From the NCBI GenBank assembly GCA_029263175.1, contig JAJCXZ010000084.1, positions 1 through 64,000 on the forward strand: a DNA stretch of 64,000 nucleotides. The letters are read 5' to 3'. This stretch comes from Acidimicrobiales bacterium. Lineage in GTDB: Bacteria > Actinomycetota > Acidimicrobiia > Acidimicrobiales > Aldehydirespiratoraceae. Positions 33,934 through 43,488 of this stretch are shown in pieces. The notes under the pieces are model-generated. The model was given only the letters and a program-made list of their open reading frames with translations, was not told the DNA's origin and ran no database searches. Each line of letters starts with the position of its first letter. Position 1 is the stretch's first letter. The translations under genes and the position numbers were made by a program.

Positions 33934-34542
33934 GTGCAGACAGTTCCGCTCCTCGACTTCGCAACCGGCGCAACGCCGGGTAGCTTCGTCTTGCGTCCCC
34001 TGTCCATGACTGTTGCCTGGAATGCCGAGTCGTTGTCCGCCAGCCCCAGGAGTGCCGTCCGCGTGACCGACGACGCCGAGTTCGAAGCCTTCTTCGTCGA
34101 GAGCTATGGCGGGCTCCACCGCACCCTCACGGTGATCATCGGCGACGCCGAGTTGGCTGCCGACGCACTGCAAGATGCCTACCAGCGGGCATACGTCCGC
34201 TGGAAGAAGATTCGGCGCTACGACGCGCCGGCCGCTTGGGTTCGCCACGTCGCCATCAATCGCAGTCGTGATCTGATCCGTTCCAACGACCGGAGACTCC
34301 GCAACGAAGAACGCGCGGCAGCTCCCGATGTCGTCGTTGACCAACACCGCGATGATTCGCTGCTCGGTCTGTTGCGGCCGCTTCCTGAGCGGCAGCGCAC
34401 CGCGATGGCGTTGCACTACCTCGAAGACCTCTCCGTCGAGCAGGTCGCCGACGAAATGGGCATCAGTAGTGGTGCCGTCAAATACCACTTGAACCAGGGC
34501 CGCGAGAAGATCCGGCCAATTCTCGAGAATAGAGAAACGTGA
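33934..34542 (+). CDS. ECF-family RNA polymerase sigma factor
   Basis: Up to 202 residues. Region 2 is DDAEFEAFFVESYGGLHRTLTVIIGDAELAADALQ (in parts), with YERAY-like AYQRAYVRWKKI. Region 4 is LPERQRTAMALHYLEDLSVEQVADEMG followed by AVKYHLNQGREKI. Coordinates use the outermost GTG. The GTG at 34063 (VTDDAEFEAF) has AGGAG upstream and would give the usual size of about 159 residues, so it is the likelier start. It overlaps the membrane protein at 34542 and is preceded by its own type of promoter. Confidence 0.9.
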   Translation: MQTVPLLDFATGATPGSFVLRPLSMTVAWNAESLSASPRSAVRVTDDAEFEAFFVESYGGLHRTLTVIIGDAELAADALQDAYQRAYVRWKKIRRYDAPAAWVRHVAINRSRDLIRSNDRRLRNEERAAAPDVVVDQHRDDSLLGLLRPLPERQRTAMALHYLEDLSVEQVADEMGISSGAVKYHLNQGREKIRPILENRET

Positions 34543-35336
34543 TGTCTCACGATCCGCTTCGCGGCGCTTTCGAGCGTCTGGCGCCCCCGCAGGTCTCCCC
34601 TGCTGAGGCCCGCGATCGACTCGGCGCACTGACGCCCGGGTTCCGCACCGCTCGCCGCAACCATCGCATCCGCACCGGCATCGCCGGCGTCACTGCAGCT
34701 GTCGCGCTGGCCGTCGGTGGCCCTGTCGCGATTGCCGCGATTGCTCCGGGCTCCCCTACTCCCGCGGTCGATTTCGCGTCGCCGGATGCCGGCACTGGCA
34801 TCGAGGTCGTCGAGGATGAGTCCATCGATACTGAGACGAGCAGTAGCGCCGAAGATGCACCCGACGGCGCCACCGACACGCTCGCCCCGAGCGCCGAGAC
34901 TTCCGGCGATGGCGAAGCGACCGGTCACGAGAGCGGAGCACTTGGTCAAGACCGGGAGAGCGACGACGACCCTGTCGGTCACGACGCCGGGGATGATGAT
35001 GACGATTCATCCGACGAGTCTGACTCCAGCCACTCAGACGACGATGAAGACGACGACTCCGACTCCAACGATGACGACGAGGAGTCCCCCGCCCACAGCG
35101 AGGCCTACGTCGAAGGTGTCACCTATCCCCACGCTCTCGAGGGTGTGGGCACCCTGAGCGTGCGTGTCATCGACGGTGCGCTCCAACTGGTCGAGGCCAC
35201 GGCCGAGGGTGACCTCGAGGTCGAGGTTCGTGAACGAGACGACGAGATCCGGGCGACCTTCTCCTCGGAGTCCACCGATGAGCGGCGTATCGAAGTCGAG
35301 CTCGAAGACGGCGAGCTTCGCTGGAAGACCGAGTAG
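34542..35336 (+). CDS. Membrane protein co-encoded with the ECF sigma factor (candidate anti-sigma)
   Basis: A 264-residue protein. A cytoplasmic segment of about 45 residues (RGAFERLAPPQVSPAEARDRL) is followed by one transmembrane helix (IAGVTAAVALAVGGPVAIAAI), an extracellular Asp/Ser-rich region (about 150-195) and a beta-rich C-terminal domain (GVGTLSVRVIDGALQLVEA ... EVEVRERDDEIRATF). The ATG overlaps the sigma stop. The zinc motif HxxxCxxC is not seen. The place and topology suggest anti-sigma function. Confidence 0.7.
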   Translation: MSHDPLRGAFERLAPPQVSPAEARDRLGALTPGFRTARRNHRIRTGIAGVTAAVALAVGGPVAIAAIAPGSPTPAVDFASPDAGTGIEVVEDESIDTETSSSAEDAPDGATDTLAPSAETSGDGEATGHESGALGQDRESDDDPVGHDAGDDDDDSSDESDSSHSDDDEDDDSDSNDDDEESPAHSEAYVEGVTYPHALEGVGTLSVRVIDGALQLVEATAEGDLEVEVRERDDEIRATFSSESTDERRIEVELEDGELRWKTE

Positions 35337-36851
35337 TCAGTCGGTCGACGTATTCGGGTCGCCCACCAGCACCTGAAGATCGGTGAGCAGATCCGCGGTG
35401 CTGAATGGCTTCTGGCGCACGCTCGACGGGTGCTTTGAGATCCAGTGATCGAAGCTCACCTGTTCGTGGCCGCTGATGAGCAGCACTGGAAGGTCGGGCG
35501 AGATCTCTGTGAGTCGCCGGGCGAGGTCGACCCCGGTGCGTCCCGGCATCACAACGTCGCTGACCACGGCATCGAACATGTGCGGCGCTGTCGTGAACGC
35601 TCGATAGGCGGAATCGCCATCGCTGGCGCATGTGACCTGATGTCCGGCGGCGCGCAGAGACTCAGCGAGATTTTCACGGAAGAAGTGGTCATCGTCGGCC
35701 AGAAGAATCCGCAGCGCGTGACGCCGGCCGACGTGCCGTGGCCCGGTCGGTTTGGTGGCTCCACCGGTCTCTTCGCTGACGCTGACAACGGGGAGGCGGA
35801 GGCGAACCAGCGTTCCTTCGCCGACCGTGCTTTCCACCTTCACGCTGCCGTTGACGTCCGCGATCAGCTCGCGAACGGCGTAGAGCCCGAGCCCGCTGCC
35901 CGCGCCCTCTGCCTTGGTACTGAAGTACGGCTCGAAGACACGTTCCAGATTGTCGGCGTCGATGCCGTTACCGGTGTCGCCGACGGTGAGGTCCACCATG
36001 CCGTCCTGGACGGCCACCCGGATCGAGACGACTCCGCCGGTCGGCGGCATGGCGTCGACGGCGTTCGAGACCAGGTTCGCAAGGATCTGCTCGAGCCGAA
36101 GGCGGGGAAGGGCCACGATGGCTTCGACATCTGTGCCACTGATCAGCAGCTGGCATCGTTTCCCGGAGAGGCGCCGGAGGAGCGACTCCATGTCCTCGAG
36201 GGCGGTGCCGACGGCGGCACCCGGTTGCGGGGTGAGGTTGTTGACCATGCGAGCCGATGCCAGCAGGTCGCTGAGGATGAGGCCCGCCTGCTCGGTGTAG
36301 CCACCGATTTCGGCAGACGTCGAAGCCACGTATTCGGCGTCATCGGCACGATCTTCCATCGCCTCTGCAGCAATCTGCATACCGGCGAGGATGTTGTTGA
36401 CGTCGTGGACCACGGCGGTGTTGAGCCGGTTCGTGACCTGGAGCCGCTGACTCATCATCAGCTGGTCCTGGAGTTCGCGTCGGGCGGCTCGGTGCAAGGC
36501 TTCGATCGTGTGACCCTGCTCGCTGATCTCCTCTGTCAGACGAAGGCGACGCGATGACGTGAGATAGACGACGCCGACGATTGCGCCGAGCACCGGCAGC
36601 TCGTAGAGCTCGTCGGTCGGGATCTTCTCGTCGTTCCACGCGATCAGCAAGGCCGTGACGAGCGACGTCCCGACAGGGATTGCACGAGCCATGAGCGGCA
36701 CGAGACGAAGCCGAAATGCGGTGATGACGAGGAGCAGGAAGATGAAGTGGAACCAGGCCACCTTCTCCTCGGAGACGAACAGGGCGACGCTCGAGGTAAC
36801 CAGGACCGCGTCCAACGTGGCCTGCTGCACGTCTAGCTCTCGAAGGCTCAT
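35337..36851 (-). CDS. Hybrid sensor histidine kinase with C-terminal receiver
   Basis: A 504-residue protein. The N-terminus holds about four short hydrophobic segments (LFVSEEKVAWFHFIFLLLVIT and following). A coiled region leads to the His box (NTAVVHDVNNILAGM), the N box (LVSNAVDAMPPTGG), DTGNGID, FEPYFSTKAEGAGSGLGL and then a receiver domain with Asp in VVSDVVMPGRTG and Lys in RQKPFSTADLL. No periplasmic ligand domain is seen. The stop is adjacent to that of the convergent gene with no gap. Confidence 0.92.
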   Translation of the reverse strand: MSLRELDVQQATLDAVLVTSSVALFVSEEKVAWFHFIFLLLVITAFRLRLVPLMARAIPVGTSLVTALLIAWNDEKIPTDELYELPVLGAIVGVVYLTSSRRLRLTEEISEQGHTIEALHRAARRELQDQLMMSQRLQVTNRLNTAVVHDVNNILAGMQIAAEAMEDRADDAEYVASTSAEIGGYTEQAGLILSDLLASARMVNNLTPQPGAAVGTALEDMESLLRRLSGKRCQLLISGTDVEAIVALPRLRLEQILANLVSNAVDAMPPTGGVVSIRVAVQDGMVDLTVGDTGNGIDADNLERVFEPYFSTKAEGAGSGLGLYAVRELIADVNGSVKVESTVGEGTLVRLRLPVVSVSEETGGATKPTGPRHVGRRHALRILLADDDHFFRENLAESLRAAGHQVTCASDGDSAYRAFTTAPHMFDAVVSDVVMPGRTGVDLARRLTEISPDLPVLLISGHEQVSFDHWISKHPSSVRQKPFSTADLLTDLQVLVGDPNTSTD

Positions 36852-37028
36852 CGCCGGATCCCCGCTGCCGTTGCCGGTTGTCTAGATCATGTCAGGTCCC
36901 GTGGCCGACGCAATCGGACATTTGGCCTACAAGGTCCGAAATGTTGTGACTTCGTTGTGAAACCTCTGATTGCCGGATGGGAACCGTCGACCATTCTCTG
37001 ATTCTGAATAGCGGAGGAATGTGCTGAC

Positions 37029-37120
37029 TCCCACCCTGTAGATGCGGTCACCGCGGGTGGGACGAGCAAATGGTGAGCCCGGCCCTCAAACCTTTTACGG
37101 ACGACAATTAGGAGCCGGGC
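37029..37120 (+). promoter_or_regulatory. Structured 5' leader of the surface operon
   Basis: TCCCACCC (37029-37036) pairs with GGGTGGGA (37055-37062) and encloses a GCGG-TCA-CCGC hairpin. Downstream, GCCCGGC (37077-37083) pairs with GCCGGGC (37114-37120), whose first base is the last G of AGGAG (37110-37114), the Shine-Dalgarno of the ATG at 37122. The second hairpin could therefore hide the ribosome site. The shape suggests translational control, but I could not match it to a known riboswitch class. Confidence 0.45.
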
Positions 37121-37121
37121 G

Positions 37122-40100
37122 ATGACTACCGCAACAAGCGGGCTCGACGACAACCCATCCACGCCAGCACGCCGTCGAGGACGGCGCCGTCGCCAGTTGT
37201 TCGGCGCGGCGCTGGCTGTCGCAACGGCTGCGGCGGCAACTGTCATTGCCGTGGGCGGCGATGTCGACAGCGCCGAGGCGCAGTTCGGCGCAACGCCACC
37301 TCCGGCGACGAGCACGCTGTGCGAGACACTCACGCCGGACGAGGCCTCGGCGGACCCGGCGATGGACTGGGCCAACAAGGTCAACGTCAGCATCCCGCTG
37401 ATGACCATCGACGGTGATTCGCAATCACCCACTCGTGGCGACGCCACTTCCTACACCGGCGATTTCACCTACGTGATCGTGCTCGACAACACCGGCGACC
37501 CGTTCGATCCGGACATCGACAATCACCCCTCCTACCACCCGATGGCCTCGAGCACGCCCGTTGTGCTCACCGGTACCGGCAGTGGTGACACGTTGAGTGT
37601 CGAACTCCCGCCCGGCTGTCGCTACATCGCGTCGGTCCGTGCCCCCGGCCACGATCTCGGCGGCGCCTGGATCCGCATCGAGAGCTTCGCGGACGGCAGC
37701 ACGGTCGACGCCACCGCGGCGGTCAACATGATCACCAACGAGTCTCTCCCCCTCGCACAGGTTGTGGTTCGTGCCTTCCACGACTTCGCGCAGCCGAATG
37801 CTCAGTTCGACATCGGCGAGTACGGCTTGCCCGACTTCGACATCATCCTCAACGATGGCGGCGAGCGTGCCATCGACTACTTCGGCAACCCGCTTTGCAC
37901 GGAGTACGACGTCAGCGGGGGTGACCCCACCAAGCTCGATGCCGCTGACCTCGACGGCGACGGCGTCCCGCTCATCAGCCTCGGTGGAGGCAACTGCCTC
38001 ACCGATGCAGACGGCTTCCTGACGATCAAGTACATCCCGGCCGGTTGGTACGAGATTCAGATGATTCCGCCGGACAACTCCGACTGGGTCCAGACCACCA
38101 CGATCGAGGGCACGCAGGTCATCGAAGCATGGCTGCTCCCCGGTGACGCCGGCCTCGGTGGCGAGTTCATCGGCGACCTCGGCGGTGGCACCTTCCAAGC
38201 CTTCGGCTTCGCATCCCCGACAGCGCACCCTGATGGCAACATCGACTACCAGTACCCCTACACACCCGCCGCGACCGGTGGCGACGTGACCGGTTGTGCG
38301 TACAACGGTCAGATCTACCCCAGCGCCTCCGGCGTGGAGACCGTCGTGCAAAACGGCAGTGATAACGCCGACGGGTCCGCTCAGCCGCTGTTCGACTCCT
38401 ACGTCGCGATTTCCGACGTCGGTGTCCACGACTCCCAGATCGACATGGTTGCCACCGATGACTCCGGCTGCTTCCGTTTCGACGACGTGCCCCAGGGCAC
38501 CTACCAGCTCACCATTTGGGACTACGAGCTGCGCTACATCATCGGCTTCTACAACGTCACCGTCGCCGCCACGACGGTCGACCCCGGCGGCGACGATCAG
38601 GGTCTCGCCAACGGTGAGGTTGCCATGGGCGACCTGTTCGTCCTCCGTTGGTTCGGTTGGTCCTCCGGCTACGTCTTCTACGACTCCGGTTTCACTGCCG
38701 ACGGCCGACCAATCGACTACAGCCTGCTGCTCAACAAGAAGGACGGCTCGACCCATCCGGCCGCCAACGGCGTTCGTGACTGTCTCGGTCAGGGCAGCGC
38801 TGGCTTTGTCTACGACGACGCCCCGGCCGCCGACTGTGAAGCCGGCATCCCGGAGCAGGAAGTCCTGGTCCGTGACCGCGACGGTTCGATCGCCAAGGCC
38901 GCCATCACCGATGGCAACGGCTACTACGAGATCGACGACATCTGGGGCCCGATGTTCAAGATGCAGGTCATCGAGGTCGGCGCCGGTGCGCTCGACTTCA
39001 CTGGCCACTCGGTTCACGACCAGTTCGACCGCAACGCCGTCAACACCCAGGGCAACTGCACCGCAACCGACCTTGCGAACCTTGATGGCTCTGGCCCGGT
39101 CGGCGAGTCCTGCCTCCCCGCTGAATTCGGCGGCGGACTCCTGCTCGGCAGTGTCTTCCAGCAGGGCAAGCGCAACGAGATCGACTTCGGCAAGCTCAGC
39201 TATATCGACCCGAACTCGCCCAACGGTTTGTTCGGGAGCGGCGACGGCCACGGCGGTATCGCCGGTGGCGTCATCAACTCCGTCACCCGCGCCGAATGGG
39301 CCGCCAGCAAGCAGGGCGCAGAAGACAACGAGCCCGGCGTCCCCGGTGTTGGTGTCACCCTCTACCAGCTCGGTGGGCCCTTGGGTTGTGCGGATGCGGA
39401 CAACCCGGACTGCTACTACGATGAGGTCGACCACGTTGAGACCGACGCCTACCAGCATCCCGGCATCGCCCGCAACGGCCAGACCTGCACCATCCCCACG
39501 GCTGACGGCACTGACTTCCAGGCCGTGAACCCGACGTTCGGCCCGATCGGCGACAACTGCACCGCCACGTGGCTGCTCGGCGCCCACACCAAGGACGCAG
39601 CATGGGACGGCGGCTTCGCCTTCTCCGGCTTCGCGCCGGGCTTCTATGTGGTGGAAGTCGAGCTCCCCTACGGCTATCAGGTCGTCAAGGAGAACGACAT
39701 GAACACCGGTGAGGGCAACACGTTTGTCCCCGCCGTTCCGCCGGCGGGTTGTGTCGGTGTCTCGCACTACCCCCAGGTCAACGCGGAGTACGCCAGCCCG
39801 TTCGACGCCTTCGACGACGGCACACCTGCAGCAGATGACGGCTCGATCTACAACGGTGGGGCCACCAGCAACCTGTGTGACCGCAAGCTCGTTCGTGTCC
39901 AGCCCTTCCGCAACGCCGGCGTTGAGTTCCAGCTCATGACCAACGACGGGCTGCGCCCGTTCATCTCGAACGACACGGGTGGCACACCGCTCGACTCCGA
40001 GCTCATCCCCAACCAGGCATGGCGATCAGACCAGACCGTCCCCATGCCCGGTCGCTTCCAGGGCCTCGTGCTCAACGACTTGAACATGACGGCCAACCAG

Positions 40101-43100
40101 AACTCGCTGACCTTCGGCGAGCAGCAGGGCGTCCCCGGTGTCCCGGTCGGCATCTACGACTCGGCCGGCACGTTGCTCCACACGGTGTGGACCGATGAGA
40201 ACGGTCAGTACGAAGTGCTGGTGCCCTCCACGTTCACCATCAACCGGGCCACCCCCGGTGGTGTGGGCCCCCGCATGTACCTCGTCGTGGTCAACGATCC
40301 CGGCCCGCTGGGCAACAACTGGGGCTACGACCCGAGCTTCATCACCAACCCCAACACGCTCAACATCACGCCCGGCAAGATGACAAAGGCCGACACGCCG
40401 CTGCTTTCGCAGGCCGCCGGTCCTTGCTCACTGCCGACCGGTACCCCGCAGCTCATGCAGGTCGACCGTGTCTACAACGATGGCTCCGACCTTCAGATCA
40501 GCGGTCTCAACCTGGCTGGCTCGAGCGTCATGTTCACGCCGCTCACCGCCAGTGGCGAACTCGATGCGGGTGTTGCCGTTGATGCCACCGCGAGCAGCTC
40601 GGTGCAGGCCAACGTGCCAAGCCCTGAGGATGCAGGAAGTGTGTACGACATCGTCACGGTGAACTGGACCGGATTCCTCGACGGCCTTGCTGCGGGTCCC
40701 TACCAGGTCAGCTTCGATGACGGCACCCTGCTCGGCACCTCGCCTCGCAACGGCATCACCTACCACGTGCTCGGCACTGGCTACGACCTCGACGTCTGGC
40801 CTGTTCCTGCTCCGGCCGACGCCGACGATCCGGTCATCCAGACTGCCGTCGACGCCGCGATCGCCGATGTCACCGACGTTGATGGTGACCTCGTGATCGT
40901 GCCGCCCGGTAGCTACCGCGAGTCTGTTGTGGTCCACGACGATGTCGTCCTGCAGGGTTACGGCCCCGGTGGCATCATCGGGGTGCGCACCGAACTCGGT
41001 CCGATCAACTTCGTGGAGACGCCCTATGCGTTCCTCACCGGCTCGATCGTCTCACCGTTCGGTGCTCTGCTCGACGAGCGCATGTTCACCGACTGGGAAG
41101 CCACCGTTGCCGCCACTGGCGGCTGGGATGGCAACCAGGGTGTCGAGGTCGGCCCGGCGTTCCAGTACCTGCTGACGACTGGCGACATCACTTCCGGCGA
41201 ACACCTGCAGCTTGATGGCTTCGGCATCACCAGCGTTCGTGCCCGTCATGGCTCGATCCATGTCAATGGCAATGCCACTGGCTTGATCGTGTCCAACAAC
41301 GGGGTCGAGGCCAACAACGCCAGCAAGGGTGGCGCTGCTGTCAACCTCGGTGTCACCAGCGTCGACTACTACGAGCCGACCCCGGGCACCGGCACCTTCA
41401 GCCGGGTCAACGGTCGGATCACCCCGACCGCTGGGGGCGATTTCACGCCGGCCACGGCTCGTGTCGACAACAACAACGACAACATCGTCATCCGTGACAA
41501 CCGCCTGCTCCACAACGGTGGTGTGTCGGGTGCCGGTGGCATGGCGATCTTCAACGGTGCCGACAACTACAAGGTCATCGAGAACGACATCTGCGGCAAC
41601 TACAGCGCTGAGTACGGCGGTGGCATCAGCCACTTCGGTGAAAGCGACGGCGGCCGCATCGCCGACAACGCCATCCAGAACAACGCGGCGTTCGACGAGG
41701 GTGGCGCAATCCTCCTCGGTAGCGAGATCGGCTTCCTCGGCGACCCCGTGGGCCCCGGTACCGGCGACGTGACCGTTGATTCGAACCAGATCCTCTACAA
41801 CCTGTCGGGCGACGACGGTGGCGGCATCATGGCGCTCCACCCGGGTGGCTTTGCGTTGACGATCGAGAACAACGTGATTGCGAACAATGTGGCGACGGAC
41901 ATCGGTGGTGGTATCCACCTCTTCGACGCCCTCAACGCCACGATCGTTCACAACACGATTGCCAACAACGTCTCGGCCAATGCAGCGGTCGACTCGGGCG
42001 GCTTCGTCTGTGTCGGAGAAGTCAGGGTTGTGAGCGGTGGTACCAACACCTGTCCTCGAGCCGGTGGTCTCACCACGCAGCCCAACTCCACCAGCCCGCT
42101 TACCGGCCCCTCCGTGGTGCACAGCGACCCGACGCTGCTGAACAACGTCTTCTGGAACAACGTTTCGGGAGTTGTGTTCAACAACGGTACGGAGGGCGAC
42201 GAACCGGGCCCGGTGCAGATCTTCATCGACGATGAACAGTTCTTCCCGATCCCAGACCTGGGGGTCTACAACGGCACCGAGGACCTTGGTGCCACGTTCG
42301 GGATCGAAATGAACCCGGACTTCTCGACGCTGACGCTGCCGTATGGTGCTGGCACCAACAACACGGTCGGTGATCCACAGTTTGTGGCTGACCTGCCCAT
42401 CAATGTCCAGAGCACACCTGCTCCGGCCCTTGGCATGCAGGGTCAGATCACGATGGTCTACCCGGGCACGACGCCGATCGAAGCAGGCGACTATCACCTC
42501 GCCAGCGGAGGCTCGCCTGCCGCTGATCGCGGTGACTTCCTCGTCCCTGCGGTTCTCGTGGACATCGACGACGGTGGCCGCCCGGTGTTCGGCGCTCCCA
42601 CGGACCGCCCTGACGCCGGTTCGGACGAGGTCGGTGTGGCCGAGGTGTTCGCTCTGATGTACTTCAGCACCACTCGCAACGCCGGATCTGCAGTCAGCGG
42701 CTTCAGCGACAGCAACGTCACCGCCTGGTGGCCGGCCGGTCTGTCGGTCGGCCTCGATGTCGAGGCTCTCGGGGTCAGCGCGATCAGCGGCAACGACGCC
42801 GCCGACATCGACGCACTCCACGTCCTCGACGCCGACACGTTCCTCATGAGCTTCCTGGGGAACAACGTGAGCGTGCCAGGTGTTGGCACGGTGCACGACG
42901 AGGATGTGGTGCGCTTCGACGCTGCTGCTGAACTCGCCGTCCCAGGCACCGGTTGGACCCTCGAGATCGATGGCTCCGCCATCGGGCTCAACGGCGGTGC
43001 CGCAGATATCGATGCTCTGCACATGCTGCCCAACGGCGACTACCTCGTGTCGTTCGCCGGCACGGCAACAGTGCCAACGCAGGGTGCGCTGACCATCGCC

Positions 43101-43469
43101 GTGCCGGACGAAGACATCGTCCGCCTGGTGAGGGCCAGCCCACTCGGAGGCCCCGTTGTGGCCGCCTACTTCGAGCCCTACATGTCGGGCTCGTCGATCG
43201 GCCTCGATGCGTCGAATGCCGGCGATATCGACGGCATCGGGTTCCTCAATGGTGGCCTGCTCTTCAGCACGAAGGGCCGCATCGATGTCGACGATCTTCA
43301 GGGTGGCACCTGGGACAACCGAGATGAGGACGTCCTCTACTGCGGCGACTTCGTCGAGATCAGCGGCCTGTGGAGCTGTCAGAACGAGATCGGCCAGTAC
43401 TTCGACGGCAACGAAGACGGACTCGCCGGAAACAACGACGTGAACGCCGTCTCAGGGCCCTTGGGCTGA
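37122..43469 (+). CDS. Giant secreted surface protein with SdrD/Cna-B-like and parallel beta-helix domains
   Basis: The protein has 2115 residues. An Arg-rich start (RRRGRRRR) precedes a hydrophobic export segment (LFGAALAVATAAAATVIAV). Residues about 200-1100 hold several Cna-B/SdrD-type beta-sandwiches (for example DGNGYYEIDDI, DENGQYEVLVP endings). A short IPT-like region follows at about 1105-1200. Residues about 1233-1630 are a right-handed parallel beta-helix (IVIRDNRLLHNGG, TIENNVIANNVATDIGGGI). From about 1841 come repeats of the type DxDALhvL...S...DEDvvrf, also found in the 46575 and 51305 products. No C-terminal LPxTG is present. It has an AGGAG Shine-Dalgarno and heads a ten-gene operon. 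A scaffold or adhesin role is inferred. Confidence 0.85.
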   Translation: MTTATSGLDDNPSTPARRRGRRRRQLFGAALAVATAAAATVIAVGGDVDSAEAQFGATPPPATSTLCETLTPDEASADPAMDWANKVNVSIPLMTIDGDSQSPTRGDATSYTGDFTYVIVLDNTGDPFDPDIDNHPSYHPMASSTPVVLTGTGSGDTLSVELPPGCRYIASVRAPGHDLGGAWIRIESFADGSTVDATAAVNMITNESLPLAQVVVRAFHDFAQPNAQFDIGEYGLPDFDIILNDGGERAIDYFGNPLCTEYDVSGGDPTKLDAADLDGDGVPLISLGGGNCLTDADGFLTIKYIPAGWYEIQMIPPDNSDWVQTTTIEGTQVIEAWLLPGDAGLGGEFIGDLGGGTFQAFGFASPTAHPDGNIDYQYPYTPAATGGDVTGCAYNGQIYPSASGVETVVQNGSDNADGSAQPLFDSYVAISDVGVHDSQIDMVATDDSGCFRFDDVPQGTYQLTIWDYELRYIIGFYNVTVAATTVDPGGDDQGLANGEVAMGDLFVLRWFGWSSGYVFYDSGFTADGRPIDYSLLLNKKDGSTHPAANGVRDCLGQGSAGFVYDDAPAADCEAGIPEQEVLVRDRDGSIAKAAITDGNGYYEIDDIWGPMFKMQVIEVGAGALDFTGHSVHDQFDRNAVNTQGNCTATDLANLDGSGPVGESCLPAEFGGGLLLGSVFQQGKRNEIDFGKLSYIDPNSPNGLFGSGDGHGGIAGGVINSVTRAEWAASKQGAEDNEPGVPGVGVTLYQLGGPLGCADADNPDCYYDEVDHVETDAYQHPGIARNGQTCTIPTADGTDFQAVNPTFGPIGDNCTATWLLGAHTKDAAWDGGFAFSGFAPGFYVVEVELPYGYQVVKENDMNTGEGNTFVPAVPPAGCVGVSHYPQVNAEYASPFDAFDDGTPAADDGSIYNGGATSNLCDRKLVRVQPFRNAGVEFQLMTNDGLRPFISNDTGGTPLDSELIPNQAWRSDQTVPMPGRFQGLVLNDLNMTANQNSLTFGEQQGVPGVPVGIYDSAGTLLHTVWTDENGQYEVLVPSTFTINRATPGGVGPRMYLVVVNDPGPLGNNWGYDPSFITNPNTLNITPGKMTKADTPLLSQAAGPCSLPTGTPQLMQVDRVYNDGSDLQISGLNLAGSSVMFTPLTASGELDAGVAVDATASSSVQANVPSPEDAGSVYDIVTVNWTGFLDGLAAGPYQVSFDDGTLLGTSPRNGITYHVLGTGYDLDVWPVPAPADADDPVIQTAVDAAIADVTDVDGDLVIVPPGSYRESVVVHDDVVLQGYGPGGIIGVRTELGPINFVETPYAFLTGSIVSPFGALLDERMFTDWEATVAATGGWDGNQGVEVGPAFQYLLTTGDITSGEHLQLDGFGITSVRARHGSIHVNGNATGLIVSNNGVEANNASKGGAAVNLGVTSVDYYEPTPGTGTFSRVNGRITPTAGGDFTPATARVDNNNDNIVIRDNRLLHNGGVSGAGGMAIFNGADNYKVIENDICGNYSAEYGGGISHFGESDGGRIADNAIQNNAAFDEGGAILLGSEIGFLGDPVGPGTGDVTVDSNQILYNLSGDDGGGIMALHPGGFALTIENNVIANNVATDIGGGIHLFDALNATIVHNTIANNVSANAAVDSGGFVCVGEVRVVSGGTNTCPRAGGLTTQPNSTSPLTGPSVVHSDPTLLNNVFWNNVSGVVFNNGTEGDEPGPVQIFIDDEQFFPIPDLGVYNGTEDLGATFGIEMNPDFSTLTLPYGAGTNNTVGDPQFVADLPINVQSTPAPALGMQGQITMVYPGTTPIEAGDYHLASGGSPAADRGDFLVPAVLVDIDDGGRPVFGAPTDRPDAGSDEVGVAEVFALMYFSTTRNAGSAVSGFSDSNVTAWWPAGLSVGLDVEALGVSAISGNDAADIDALHVLDADTFLMSFLGNNVSVPGVGTVHDEDVVRFDAAAELAVPGTGWTLEIDGSAIGLNGGAADIDALHMLPNGDYLVSFAGTATVPTQGALTIAVPDEDIVRLVRASPLGGPVVAAYFEPYMSGSSIGLDASNAGDIDGIGFLNGGLLFSTKGRIDVDDLQGGTWDNRDEDVLYCGDFVEISGLWSCQNEIGQYFDGNEDGLAGNNDVNAVSGPLG

Positions 43470-43488
43470 GTTGAGGGAGAACAGCGCA

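Noticed and set aside
37029-37120. Cyclic di-GMP or cyclic di-AMP riboswitch in the operon leader
   Set aside because: The core motifs of either class are not present; only helices and a GGGACGAGCAAA stretch vaguely recall the GEMM core. Kept only as an unclassified structured leader.
37087-37121. A fourth ECF site (AAACC before the giant gene)
   Set aside because: AAACC is present, but nothing like CGTC or GTGT occurs at the fixed 18-nt distance.
37425-39767. 780-codon open frame on the minus strand inside the giant surface gene
   Set aside because: It is a mirror of the high-GC coding frame on the other strand. It has no domain, signal or start site, and the plus-strand protein has clear Cna-B-like and beta-helix sequence.
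41052-43022. 656-codon minus-strand frame
   Set aside because: Antisense shadow of the beta-helix and repeat region; composition-driven with no motif.
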